Source: Liolophura sinensis | Taxonomy: Eukaryota > Mollusca > Polyplacophora > Chitonida > Chitonidae | Direction of reading: 5' to 3' | DNA length: 64,000 nucleotides | NCBI RefSeq assembly: GCF_032854445.1 | Contig: NC_088305.1 | Span: 8,479,717-8,543,716, forward strand | In this document: piece by piece, positions 23,010-43,432 of the stretch | How positions within the stretch are numbered: the stretch's first letter is position 1 | Layout: the number at the start of each line of letters is the position of its first letter | Notes under the pieces: generated by a model | What the model saw: the letters and a program-made list of their open reading frames with translations, nothing else | Told to the model about the DNA's origin: nothing | Databases searched by the model: none | Translations under genes and position numbers: made by a program

Positions 23010-25084
23010 GGGTGTGAAGGTGACCATCATAAACTCCAAGCTATTCACCCTGTGATAAAATCTTAACAGAGGGTATGTTTGGCAGAGACCAAGTAGTTTT
23101 AACGATATGTCATTTCAGTAATTCTCGTTTAGCACATAATTTTATTTGTGATGGGAGCAGTGCTACGAGGTATGTAATTTGTGGTGTCTAATATGGTATG
23201 TAATCCTGGTTGATAATGTACACTTTCCAAATGTTCTACACGGATGGCTTAGCTCTATATACATGAATGATTTATGTCACAGTGTCCTTGGTGATGCGGT
23301 CATTATTTCAGAGCTGTTGGCCTGTCATAAATTATACCCCTATATTGTGTATACAGGTATATAACATTTTCATGACTGCATATTTTATTATACCAAATTG
23401 GTTTGGTTTTTTTCATGGGTTTTTAAAAGTGTCTGTATGTCTAAAAGTGTATGTTTTATTTTTTATTTTTGACGCTCTCTTTCGAAGTCCGTTCACTGTC
23501 ACTTTTTAAATACCTTGTCAAGACGATGTGGCGGAAATATTACCGACGTTACGTCATGATCTTTCTTTCATCGATTTCCTCCATTCTACCAACGTATCCC
23601 ATTAGTATTCCAAAACATCCATCACACAACTGTTTTCCTCAAAAACAAATTCGAGAAAAAAAATCTGATAAATAATGTTATACTTACATAGTGGCACGTC
23701 ACAGAGGCTAGCAACTGGTTATAACAGCAACTCACTTGTATAATTACGTCATCTCCTGTTCTACATTTTAAGGTAACGTCGCTGGAAGCCATTTCGGTTG
23801 TGACGCTGAACATACTTGACAGTAAAGATCTATACTAGTATGTGGCGTTGCTTTCAGCCGAAAATATTGTATTCTTTTTATAAAAAAAAGCGCTTAGCGG
23901 ATTGAAATTAAGTAAGCGGTCTTACTTTCAGATCAAAAAAGTACAACTTTGAAAAGAAGAACAGAACATGTATGGTCCCTTATATCAAGATAACAAGTTA
24001 GAGTGTTAAATGGAGGAAGAGAGCGTAGTTCGGCAAAAGAGGACGTGATGTGTCCGCTGCAGTTTGTAATATGTGACACGATCACCTGAACGACCCCATA
24101 TTCTGTCTTCATTCTGCAAGATTTAAGACAGTATTGGGTAAAGTGTTTGTGCTTTTTGTCTTTTGTCAATAACAGTGTTTATAAGGAGAAGAAATAGATG
24201 GACTGAAGTCTTAAAGCGGTAACACAGATCTTTACTGAAACAGAGACGAAACTCTGTGTATTAAGACTGCTGGAAGACGTGAATCGCAATGGAATTTTGT
24301 AATGGGAACCTCAGATCCGCCTTGATCAATACCCTTATACAGTGCACTGGGACTAAACTTACCCCTTGCCTTTAGGATCTGGGTTAACCGAAACCAGATA
24401 TACTCACTGACGCACTTGACGTAAGTCTACACCAAATGAAGGAGTCGGCTTAAGCCAGATTACATCTATACATTCCCTTATACATAAGAAAATCGACGAT
24501 GAAATATCAAACCCTGTGTTTTTGCAGGTCGGAGTGTAAAATTTCTTGAGACGTAACGTGAACTGATTTATGGTCATGTGGACTTTAAGAGCATACAATA
24601 GAAGAACGCTTAAAATGAGGGTCATGTGTGTTTGCCATGTGTGTGACATGTGTGATGTATTAGGGACCTGCACAAACTTTTTTCACCTATATAAACTTAC
24701 GAGTATATTTTGTACTTTTTAGTATGTGTGTTCAAGTGACGTTGAATTAAAATAGCGCGAGAATTTGTAGCACAGCGAGGAGTACATTTTCATAACCAAC
24801 TGGATTTTCGAGATTTTCCGAAGTAAAAAATGCGTTAATCAGAAGAAATTAGTCAACTGAACGATTGTATCATTATTTGTAATAATAATAAGATAATGAT
24901 TATTGGAATTGTAACTGTTGAGATTGAGTGTGGTATATGCTTTTAGTATAATTACTTTTGTAAATATACCAGATGTGTGTATATGCTTCTGTAAACTCAG
25001 ACTAGTAATCGTCCATTGTCGTCCATTGGATGATCTCACATTATTCTGGACAGATCATATTTAATTCCTCCAAGTCTTCTTTTT

Positions 25085-25830
25085 AATTCTTTTCTACATG
25101 TAGAACCACCTCCACGTGTGGAATGGTCATTTTATAGCCTATATGCATGTAGATATTGTAAAACCACTTCCACGTTGGGACTGCTCATTCTAATTTCTTA
25201 AATACTAAAGTACTAAATACTGTAAACACTACACAATCACTTGCACGCTTGGGCTGGTCCTTTTTATAGCCTTTACAGATACTGTAAAATTACCTCCACG
25301 TGGGGACTGGTCATTCTAATTTCTTATGTAAAGACTACAGAATAACTTCAACGCAGGGGCTGGTCATTTTTCTAGCCTATATAGGTGCTGTAGGATTACC
25401 TCCACGTGGGGACTGGTCATTCTAATTGGTTATGCAAATACTACAGAATCACTCCCACGCTGGGGCTGGTCATTGTTATAGCCTATATAGATACTGTGGA
25501 ACCACATCCACGTATGGACTGGTCATTAGGATTACTTATTCATGTACTACAAATCTACACTGGGACTGGTCATTGTTATAGCCTATATAGATACTGTGGA
25601 ACCACATCCACGTATGGACTGGTCATTAGGATTACTTATGCATGTACTACAAATCTACACTGTTACTGGTCATTGTTATAGCCTATATAGGTACTGTAGA
25701 ACCCACTTGTGGGATGGTCACTCCAATTGTTTTATGTATTCTACAGAATCACCTCCACACTGGGGCTGATCATTTTTGTATCGTGTATAGATATCATAGA
25801 ACCACCATATCGCTGTCTCAAAAACAGAAA
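25085..25830. repeat. Degenerate tandem repeat with CCACGTGG core, unit 2
   Basis: Same monomers as at 6345. A roughly 100-bp block is duplicated almost exactly (about 25465-25565 and 25565-25665). Confidence 0.8.
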
Positions 25831-26494
25831 ATGAGCCTCATGCGTGTGTGACAAAGTGATTTGTTTCCCAATTATTTTCAGTCAAGAAATGTTCGGTCAA
25901 ACTGCGAATAGATTATTATACATGTAATTGTATAAAATTCTGAAAAAAAAATTTAACTCTCCATGAAACCGTAAATTGGTGTTGTATCTTTCCATGAGTG
26001 ATGGAACCCTGGTCTGTGATTAAGGCTGCTGTTTTTGTTAACATATGCATACACTGTATATATGGTCCACACTGCAGAGGTCTTCACAAGCAGTCGTGTA
26101 CAGATTATAGACAAATGTTTGCAGGAGGCATCTTCCTAATCAGTGGGAACTAAAAAAAAACACTGGGATTAAGATAGGCTGTCTTATTTATAGGAAAACA
26201 CTACTACCTTGGTTCACAACATGATATACATTTTGTCAGTTCCGACGTAAAGCCAAGGTCAAACTAGTTGGATTAGAACCAGTATGAATGACAGAAATGA
26301 TCAAGGATAAAGAGCGTCCGATGGAAGCCTTTGGGTCCCTTAGCAGTGCTAGAGTGCATGTTAACTCGACACACTAGCATGGTGATGACTGGTTACAGTG
26401 GAAATATATTTTAATATTGTAACATCAATTTCGAAATAACAAGTCAGTTTGATAACTCTTTAAACTCTTTTTTTGAAATTCGAACAGTTTTCGA

Positions 26495-26715
26495 AGACTC
26501 TGTCACAGAGGTGGTTAACACGCCAGCGTGGCACAATGACCCAGGAGCCTCTCACAAATTCAAGTCCAGTTCAGACTGCGTTCCTCTCCAGCCTTAGGCT
26601 ACAAGAGATGGTCTTCTAGCAACCTGTGGATGGTTGTGATTTCCTTCCTCCATAATGCTGGCCTCCGTTGTATAAGTGAAATGTTGAGTACGGCTTAAAA
26701 CACCAATCAAATAAA
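26495..26715 (+). mobile_element. SINE class 1, decayed, unit 2
   Basis: Orthologous to 7885-8120. A deletion removes bases before the B box; the tail ends CACCAATCAAATAAA. Confidence 0.78.
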
Positions 26716-26936
26716 AAAGTTTTCCGTTACTCACATATAGTGTGTGACACATTCAGTGTAGAGGAAATGTTGAGAAAACTGATGTAGACAAAATGAAACT
26801 TTATTTATTGCATATTATTATTATTTGACTTTATCTGATCGGTGTTTTACGCCCTGCTCAAGAATATTTCATTAATGATAGGCCCATTATGTGCTGTATT
26901 ATTATATGGCGAACTTAATATTGTTAAACCGTTTCC

Positions 26937-27010
26937 GCCCACCATTATGCTGGCCGCCATCGTATAAGTGAAATATTCTTGAGTACGGCGTAAAACACCA
27001 ACCAAATAAA
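26937..27010 (+). mobile_element. SINE class 1, 3' part, inverted neighbour of 27012
   Basis: Begins near CCACCATTATGCTGGCCGCC and runs to the AAATAAATAAG tail. A further minus-strand tail scrap lies at 26826-26880. Confidence 0.8.
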
Positions 27011-27011
27011 T

Positions 27012-27285
27012 AAGTAAATAAATATTTATTTATTTAATTGGTGTTTTATGCTGTACTAAAGAATATTTCACTTATACGACGGTGGCCAGCTTTATGGTGG
27101 GTGTAACCGGGCAGAGCCCGGGGGAAAACCACGACCATCCGTAGGTTGCTGACAGATCTTCCCACGTACGGCCGGAGAGGAAGCCAACATAAGCTTGACT
27201 TGAACTCACAGCGACCGCGTTGGTTAGAGGCTCATGGGTCATTACGCTGCGCTAGGGCGCTAACCAAATGAGCCACGGAGGCCCC
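27012..27285 (-). mobile_element. SINE class 1, full length, unit 2
   Basis: Complete from tRNA-like head (ends GGAGGCCCC on the plus strand) to tail. It lies tail to tail with a plus-strand partial copy at 26937-27010. Confidence 0.88.
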
Positions 27286-27793
27286 AATAAACAAATAAAT
27301 AACATTGTTAAAGGACACATGAAAAAGAATTCCTAAACGAAGAATATGGTTTTAAGGGAAATCTTTTTTGGAGCATATGTTATATCTTTTAATGGATCAT
27401 CTATTTTTCCACATATTTCCCGTAGATAGCTGAAAACTTTCGGAAATGACGTCATTGATGAACTTGAACATTGATAAGAACGTGGGGTCAACTTTGTGCA
27501 CACCCACTCAACCCCACGCCCAATTTGGACTCTTTTACCACACACACTTGTTTGATAGTTATCATTGCTGACCCCACCACTGCACATTACTTTATTTCTG
27601 GGCTGACCGCTGGGTCATTAAGAAAACTGTAGTGTAAAGCCAATTTTACGTTCCAAAGAAGAAAGCTGTGGCGCTTTTTGTAATTTTATATCTTAGGACA
27701 CAATTCAAGCTGCAAACTGAGAGATAAAAACCAACCGTTTCACCGAAACCTTAGTAGGCCTACTGCTCGATCGTTAGTGCTCTATGATTACAT

Positions 27794-29260
27794 TGTTATG
27801 TGCACGACTGCCGTCAGTTTCTAAATTTAGCTTGCCACTGTTTACATATGCTGAGTTCAGCGCCTGCTGTCTTCTTCTACCTTAGAATATTCCAGAATGC
27901 GCTCAGTTCGGTTCCTGTTTGTTTACATCAAGTGTTCAGGAATTTTCTTATTCTAGACAATTCCACCAGGCTATATAAGACCTATGAAAGCAGGTCAAAA
28001 GGGGAGAGAACGGAGAATTATTGAGAGATTTGGATGCTTTCGCTGTGTATTACTTTAGTTGGCCCTCTGTGCTGAATTTTGGTGTCTTTATAGCCTATGA
28101 CTTTGTTATATCTCCACCGGGCACTTGTTCAGTCCGAGCTTGTATATTTGATTCGTGCTCTTGTGTACACAGTACTTATTAGTACATGGACCCTGTCTGT
28201 GGAATTTTGTGTATATTTCCTCATACACTCAGTTATACTGTGGATTTCCCCTCTTGTGAATTTGCCTCTGAGCATTTATGCCTGTGTGGTATATATTGTG
28301 GAATATATGCGTCCGTTTGGACTTGACACCGTAAGTACTTTAGTATTTGTATAGATACTGCTATCCTTCCTTGTTAAACTTAAGTACTTTAGTATTTGTA
28401 TAAGTCTTATTATGTGTTCTTGTTAAAGCTAATAAATTGTTGTAAAATAAAATCTGCTGGTTTTGGTTACTTTTTTGTGCGGCTAAACTGTCGTGTATTT
28501 CGAACAAGCCATCTCTTTATAATACAGACAGTTTGGGTCGTAACAAATTGGGGGCTTGTCCGGGAAGTGAATTTGAATTGGAATTGAAAGGATTTTGTGT
28601 AAGTTGTGTCATTTTTCTAGCCCTTGACTCTGTAGTAATTTTTCCAGCAGATTTTATTCATCATGTCGGATTTTAAGCCCGACGAGTTTATGGAAGCGCC
28701 AGATCAGGACATTTTTGATGTGTTAAATAAGAATGATTTGTATGCTTTAAGCAAGTACCTGAATCTTAATATCAAAAGATCCTTACGTAAGAAAGATATG
28801 CAGTTTAGTATTGCTAAATGTTTGGTAGAATTACAGAAAGTTAAGGGAAAGAATCAGAGATTGTTACGTGGAGTTTATTGTTGCAGGAATACAATCTTGA
28901 AATCAAACATATAAAGGGAAAAGATAATGTTGTTGCAGATTGCTTGTCTCGTGTATAAGTTTTGTATAAAATGTTTAATTACATGTGGTTTTACAATATT
29001 ATTGTTTAACATATATTGTTTAACATATATTGTAAGTAAAAAAAAAAGTTAGGAAAACTTTTTTTTCTTGAAAGGTGGGAGTGTTATGTGCACGACTGCC
29101 GTCAGTTTCTAAATTTAGCTTTGTTCTTTTGTTCTTGTTAAAGCTAATAAATTGTTGTAAAATAAAATCTGCTGGTTTTGGTTACTTTTTTGTGCGGCTA
29201 AACTGTCGTGTATTTCGAACAAGCCATCTCTTTATAATACAGACAGTTTGGGTCGTAACA
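27794..29260 (+). mobile_element. LTR retrotransposon fossil (Ty3/Gypsy-like), broken
   Basis: LTRs at 27794-28545 and 29082-29260 begin TG and end CA, flanked by a 4-bp duplication ACAT (27790-27793 and 29261-29264). A proline-tRNA-type primer binding site follows the 5' LTR (about 28549) and a polypurine tract precedes the 3' LTR (29071-29081). Only scraps of gag and of the pol RNase H region remain, so the element is broken, with most of its coding part absent. The parts shared by the two LTRs look identical, so it is young. Units 1, 3 and 4 lack it. Confidence 0.85.
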
Positions 29261-29449
29261 ACATTAATTACCGTAAGTTACCAAATTCACGATTTTAGTT
29301 TTTATGCATTCAGTTGAAGTTGTGCATTCATGTGTCTCATACAAGCGAGCTCTTTGATAGCTTGCTACCAATTTTAAGAGGCTGTATTTCAGGCACATCA
29401 GGGAGAAAGTTTACTGGAAAAACTTACGCGGAGCAGCATTCTGTGTGTT

Positions 29450-29640
29450 TATGTTCCAGCGTGTTACACTGACAAACTGCAACGTCTAGACTTGTCCGTG
29501 AACAAAGAGTTTAAAGGCGAACTGAACAGCAGTCCCAAAGCTGGTAAGCTGGGAGAGGAAGCTGACGTGGACACGAAGACTTCCATCATGAAGCCCATAC
29601 ATAACAGGCGGTTGCCTACGAAGTAATTGACAAGCAAAGA
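29450..29640 (+). pseudogene. pogo/Tigger-like transposase fragment, unit 2
   Basis: Ortholog of 10295-10500 (YVPACYTDKLQRLDLSVNK, MKPIHNRR). Units 3 and 4 have lost this stretch. Confidence 0.6.
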
Positions 29641-30309
29641 CAACTTATTTAGACTGGCTTTCTAAAATCCGGGCTAAATGTATTTAAGTTAATATAAATG
29701 CTAGGCACGGTATGTTGTAATGTATTGTCTGTACATGTGTTTCTTTCCTTTCTTAAATATTAGTAATTTGACAGTCAAAAAAGGAAAGTCATTTAATCTT
29801 GTTCTTCTTTCACCAACTTTACTTTTGTATTGGAAAGATTTTATGCCATGCTAGATTGTATACTCGCTGGTTGTTTATTTCCCTATAATATAATATAACT
29901 CCCAGGTAGCATTGGGACCGGTGCAGTCTGGGGCAAAATTCGTCTGTCCGTCGTCGTCATGGAAACGAACTGTTCTTCCCTCCGCACATTACGCCGTCGA
30001 CCGACATCTAAAACATGGTTATCTCCCTTAGCACCGACGTGTATGATGTGTTCAACCACTTTGGCCTGCAGTCTAGATACATTTCGTTAAGCATTTTACG
30101 TACATATGCTGGCAGTAAACTACTTGAGTAAAAAAAAATAAGAATCGTTTTTCTAAATTTCAAGCTCTTATTTAAGAAAACGTGATTTCCAAGCTCTTTC
30201 TAGATCTGGAAATCACATCTAAAATCAAGCAGTTTAGAACCCTGTCTCTCCGACTAGAGATGATACACATTTTATGTGCAGAAATCACTGGCTACAGCCC
30301 AATACCTGG

Positions 30310-30505
30310 CTGAAACTGTTGATCAGGTGTATCCGCTGTGGACGACAGCTTGGACGTGCCTTTCTCATCATACCACCTGTCAGCCTCTTGATACTCTGAA
30401 GGCGAAGATGCTGCCATTTCTCATGGAAGGCAGCTCCCAATTGAGCCAGATCATGTACAGGTGGATCCATTGCTTGCACACGACGACCACCTGGCCCAGT
30501 TGACG
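30310..30505 (-). pseudogene. Tc1/mariner transposase fragment, unit 2
   Basis: Ortholog of the unit 1 fragment; DLAQLGAAFHEKW and IKRLTGGM are readable, then the frame decays. Confidence 0.7.
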
Positions 30506-30990
30506 TAAAACGCTTGATGAGCTACCAAATGACTTTGTTATTGAGTAATTTCAACCACTGCTTTAACACTGCTCACCCCAGAACCATACTTATAAAGTCA
30601 CTGTTTCACATCAAAACCAGTGATGATTGAAATGCATGTATGTTATCATTAAGACACATGGATTCCAATCTTTGTGCCTTTTTTCATTTGCGGAAGGGTC
30701 AAACTATTCACAAGACTTAGACCATAGAGAACAAAACCAGAGAGGCAACAACTGTGTGGTAGGTGGCAAATAGTTACACATAACCGATGGAAAACGGATA
30801 GTCAATTTCCATCAATTAAAACAGAGTTTCTATTCTGTTTATGTAAATGGTTAAATCGTAGAACATTACACGCTCCTAGCACAATGTCTCAAACAGAATT
30901 AGGTAAAAACATGCAGTGATGTTAACTGCAATTTATAAGACGTCACTGGTCTAGAATTACTTTAAATTCCGAAATGTAATCACATTTAAT

Positions 30991-31266
30991 GTTTTATTTG
31001 TTTATTTATTTGATTGGTGTTTCACGCCGTACTCAAGAATATTTCACTTATACGACGGCGGTCAGCATTATGGTGGGAGGAAACCGGGCAGAGCCCGGGG
31101 AAAACACACGACAATCCGCAGGTTGCTGGTAGACCTTCCCACGTACGGCCGGAGATGAAGCCAGCATGAGCTGGACTTGAACTCACAGCGACCGCTTTGG
31201 TGAGAGACTCTTGGGTCATTACGCTGCGCTAGCGCGCTAACCGACTGAGCCACTTAGACCCCTTTC
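30991..31266 (-). mobile_element. SINE class 1, full length, private to unit 2
   Basis: tRNA-like head with A and B boxes, conserved body and A/T-rich tail, flanked by the 12-bp duplication ATCACATTTAAT (30979-30990, 31267-31278). Confidence 0.92.
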
Positions 31267-31781
31267 ATCACATTTAATAGACAAAAAGATTAAAACTGTA
31301 CAAAGAAATTTCATTAACATTAAAACAATGCAAAACTGAAGTGTCTTCAGAATTCCCAACACTCCATCATCTACAAATTGCTGTTACAAAACGTATTTCA
31401 TAAAATGACAACTGTTGCAAGTAATGGAAGGAGAAATGTGTAGGAACATTCCACAGGAAGTCTGTTATTGTTCTGACAGGGATAAAAAATAGATATAATG
31501 AAATTTTGTCAATTAAATTTGTGTGCAGAATAGTAGTACAGAGATGTCCTTATACTGTACGCGTATCTGAGCCGCGTATGGGGATTTGTGGGCTCTTTGT
31601 GATACAGTAAAATTGTGCTTTACCCGTGTGACGGGAAGGTATGGATATACTCCTCTGTTTGTTAAACGACAGATGTGACGTCACGCTATTGTCTGAGCAG
31701 TTGATTTTTTTTTTTAAATCCACAGTTTGGCGGTTTTAGTGGTGAAAACTTGCACCACCTTAGTGTTACTTCGTTTGGTGT

Positions 31782-31862
31782 ACGGTAGAGCGGAATTCGA
31801 ACCCCTCGAACACAAGGCTCTACATCATTCTTAAACCTCTCTGAGCTATCCAGGATGGCCGT
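31782..31862 (-). mobile_element. tRNA-derived head of an old SINE (class 4), unit 2
   Basis: GGATAGCTCAG and GGGGTTCGAATTCC on the minus strand, the best-preserved boxes of the three copies. Confidence 0.58.
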
Positions 31863-32728
31863 ACAACCTTCTCCTTTTAAACGACTACATGTTTGTTATG
31901 ACGTCAATTCTTTGTCTGACCGGATTCGATTCCACTTAGCGATCTGAAAGGCCTTCTTCGCCGGGCCAGGGAAACTGGTCCACTTTCATGCGTGGCCGGA
32001 TGTGGGCATCCACAGGTTTTGGATCACGAAATCTACGTCGCCTTATACCAATGACTTCATCTGTGTACTAACATGACACGCCTGGCGGCACAAAAGTTAC
32101 GCAGCTTGGCATGCAAAATGTCTTGTTTTTGTTTTGTACACAAGATATTCCATGGAAATCGGGCTAATCACTTGACCAAGTATTTGTATTGTTATGCACA
32201 TACATAAACTCTCAATTTTTTAAAAATTATGTAAATTTATTGCATGGGTCTATGATGTCGTGTAAGTAGGAGAAAACACTCGTAACTGTAGGTTCTTGAG
32301 AAAGAATAAACTCGAAGCTCGCCCCTCGTTCATTATGTTTCAAAAACCCATAATTACGATTGTTATCTTCAGTACTGACTGATGTTTTGTGTATAGATCC
32401 TTCTAAAAAGTTATCGTTTTTGTGTTTTCTCCTTTGAAAATTTAGATAGCTCACATGTGGTTGCCTAGTCAATGGACATATTGTGATCAGCCTTGCGGCA
32501 TGTTATAGTTATATAGTCAGACACATCTCTACCAGTAAAATGATAAAATATAACATAAGTCATATTGAGTTATTTAATATTTTTTGTTTTAACATCATTT
32601 GAAAAGGTTAAAAACAGGAAAAGAAAAGGAAAAAAGAAAGATCAAGTGAAAGTTCAAAAGAAACAATTATCACGAACTTTTGATCTGTCTTCGCCCATAA
32701 TTAATAATCTATCACGTGTATCGTCTTT

Positions 32729-40319
<7,591 letters not shown>

Positions 40320-40395
40320 CTTGGATTGTTAGAATATGACAGCTCTCGACTGAAGATTGTAGGTTCACATACACTCTACAGTGACTTTATATCTG
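40320..40395 (-). promoter_or_regulatory. Gene B core promoter region with TATA-like box
   Basis: TATAAA on the minus strand at 40391-40386, in the same context as genes C and D. The sequence from here to the first exon is nearly the same in all units. Confidence 0.42.
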
Positions 40396-40649
40396 CTTGC
40401 TCAAACCGGATTCGTGGGCTGTTTTGACAGATATTAGCCTCATCACCGCACGCTGCTTTTCCCAACTGATGTTAAGAAAACTGTAATTTAAAGCCTGTTT
40501 TACGTCATAAGAGAAAACATGCGAAGTTTTTTTCTACTTGTAACTGTTGAGACATATCCTAACTTAAATGTTGAGAAATTAACAAACCGTTTTGTGTATC
40601 GTTTAAAAGAGCTACTTAGTGAAGTTGTAGTCTGTTGAACACTAAATAA

Positions 40650-40697
40650 TATTGGTATCGCACACAGGGAGGTCAAGCATATTTCCTGTCTCAGATA
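40650..40697. repeat. Single ancestral copy of the 48-bp monomer, unit 3
   Basis: One full 48-bp monomer, about 260 bp upstream of gene B's TATA-like box. Confidence 0.87.
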
Positions 40698-42404
40698 GGG
40701 TGTGAAGGTGACCATAATTCACAACTCCATTCATAACTCCAGGCCATTCACCCTGTGATAAAATCTTAACTGAGGGTATGTTTCGCAGAGATCAACCTGT
40801 CCTATTTGTCTTCCAAAGTAGTCATCATACAAAAATTCTCCTTCTCAAAGACAGATCGAGAAACAAATCTGATAAATGCTGTTATACGTTTACAGTGTCA
40901 CATGACATAGGCATGCAATTTTCTATAACAGCACATCTCTTGTATAATTACGTTGTCGTCTGTTTTACACTTTAAGGCAACGTCACTGGAAACCATTTCC
41001 GTTGTGACGCTGAACATACGTGATAGCAAATATCTATACTAGTATGTGGCGATGTTTTCAGCGGAAAATATTTAAATTAAGTAGGCAGTCTTACTTTCAG
41101 TTCAAAAAAGCACAACTCTAAAAAGAAGATCAGAACATGTATGGTCCCATATAACAAGATAACAAGATGCAATGTTAAATGGAGGGAAAGCGCGTAGTTC
41201 GGCAAAAGAGAACGTGATGTTTCTGTTGCAATTGGTGACACGTGTATGTGACACGGTCAACTGACCGACCCCATATTCTGCCTTCATTCTGCAAGATTTA
41301 AGAATGTATTGGTTAAAGTGTTTGTGCTTTTTGTCTTACGTCAAAAACAGTGATAATACGGAGAAGAAATAGATTGACTGAAATATTCCATGAAAAACGG
41401 CGTTCAACTGACAACACTTAAAAGACTGTACATCTTATAATACTGCATATTGCATCTACAGCTATAACGGTATTTCCCCACTATATTGCTGGCCGCCGAC
41501 GTATGGTTGAAAGAATATTGAGTACGGCGAAAAACATCAGTTAAAAAAATAATAAATCGACGGTTACAATTGTCTTAAAGCGGTGACATGGATCTTAAGT
41601 GACACAGCCTTGATCAAAACCCATATACAGTGCACTGGGACTAAACGTATCCCCTGTCTTCAGGATCCGGGTTAAGCGAAACCAGATATACACGCTGACG
41701 GACTCGACGTAAGTCTACACCAAATGAAGGAGTCGGCTGAAGCCAGATTACATCTATACATTCACGTATACATAACAAATCTCTCACAGCAAGGTCGACG
41801 ATGAAATCTCAAACCCAGTGTTTTTGCAGGTCGGTGTGTAAAATTTCTTGAGACGTAACGTGAACTGATTTATGGTCATGTGGACTTTAGACCATACACT
41901 AGAAGAACGCTTAAAAGGAGGGTCCTGTGTGTTTGCCACGTGTGTGACATGTGTGATGTATTAGGGACCAGCACAAACTTTTTTACCTATATAAACTGAC
42001 GAGTATGTTTTTGTATATATGTTACAGTGGCTTTGAAGTTAAATAGTATGAGAATTTGTAGAACAGAGAGCAGTACATTTTGATATCAAACTGCAATTTT
42101 AGAATTTTGCGAAGTAAAATATCAGTTGGTCAGAGAAAAATTAGTCAACTAAACGAATGTTTAATAATTCTAAGAGTACTCCAATTGTAACTGTTAAAAT
42201 TCACTGTGGTATTTGCTTTTGGTGTAATTGGTTTTCTATATATTCCAGATCTGTACAGACTGTTCTGTAATCTGCTGAAGTCATTGTTTCTTGCGGATAA
42301 TTTCGTGTTCAGACCAGTAATCGTTCATTGTCTTGGATTGTCTCACATTAATGTGGACAGATCATATTTAATTGCTCCGAGGCTTGTTTTTAATTATTTT
42401 CTAC

Positions 42405-42800
42405 ATGTAGAACCACCTTCACGTGTGGAATGGTCATTCTAGTTTTTTACAAAAAAAAAACATACAACCACCTAGTGCCACATAGATACTTTAGAACTGC
42501 TTCCTCGTGGGGACTGGTCATTCTAATATGTTCTGTAAATAATGCACAATTACGTTCATGCTGGAGCTGGTCATTGTTTTAGACCAAATAGGCACTGTAA
42601 AACCTCCTTCGTGTAGGGACTGGTCATTCTTATGTAAAATATGTAAAATATTTTTTATGTAAATCCAACAACATCACCTCCACGCAGGGGCCAGTAATTC
42701 TTGTAGCCTATAATGGCCATTCTTATTGCTTATACATGTACTACAAATCGACGCTGGGGCTGGTCATTGTTATAGCCCATATATATATATACCACCATAT
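42405..42800. repeat. Degenerate tandem repeat, unit 3 (short array)
   Basis: About six diverged monomers of the same family; most have lost the perfect CCACGTGG. Confidence 0.7.
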
Positions 42801-43294
42801 GACTGTTTTAAAAAAACAGAAAATGAGCCTCGTGCATGTGTGACAAATATCATAAATGATTTGTTTGCCAGTTATTTTCAGTCAAGAATTGTCCAGCCTC
42901 CAGCCAAACTTTAAATATATTAATATACATATAATTTTAATGGTGTAAAATTTTGAAAAAAAATATAACGTTGCATAAAAGCGTAGTATCTTTGTTGTGT
43001 CTTTACATTCCTGAGCAATGGGACAGTGGCTGCTGTTTTTGTTAACATATGCATACACTGTATATATGATCCACACTGCAGAGGTCTTCACAAGCAGTTG
43101 TGTATAGATTATAGACAAATGTTTGCAGGAGGCACCCTCCTAATGTATAGGACGGCTGCAAACACCAATCATATAAAAAAGTTTTCCGTTACTCACATGC
43201 AATGTGTGGCACACTGAGTTTAGAGGAAATTTCGAGAAAATTCAAGTAGACAGAATAGAAGTGAATTTATTGCACCTTATTATTTGACATTATC

Positions 43295-43432
43295 TTATTG
43301 GTGTTTTACACCCTACTCAAAAATATTTTACTAATGGTAGCAGGAAACTGGTTAGAGCCCTCGGGAAACCCACGACAATGCGCACCTGCTACCACGTACG
43401 ACCGGAGAGAAAACCAGCATGAGCAAATATAC
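43295..43432 (-). mobile_element. SINE class 1 remnant, unit 3
   Basis: Tail and body to ACCAGCATGAG. Ortholog at 59395-59525 in unit 4. Confidence 0.7.
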
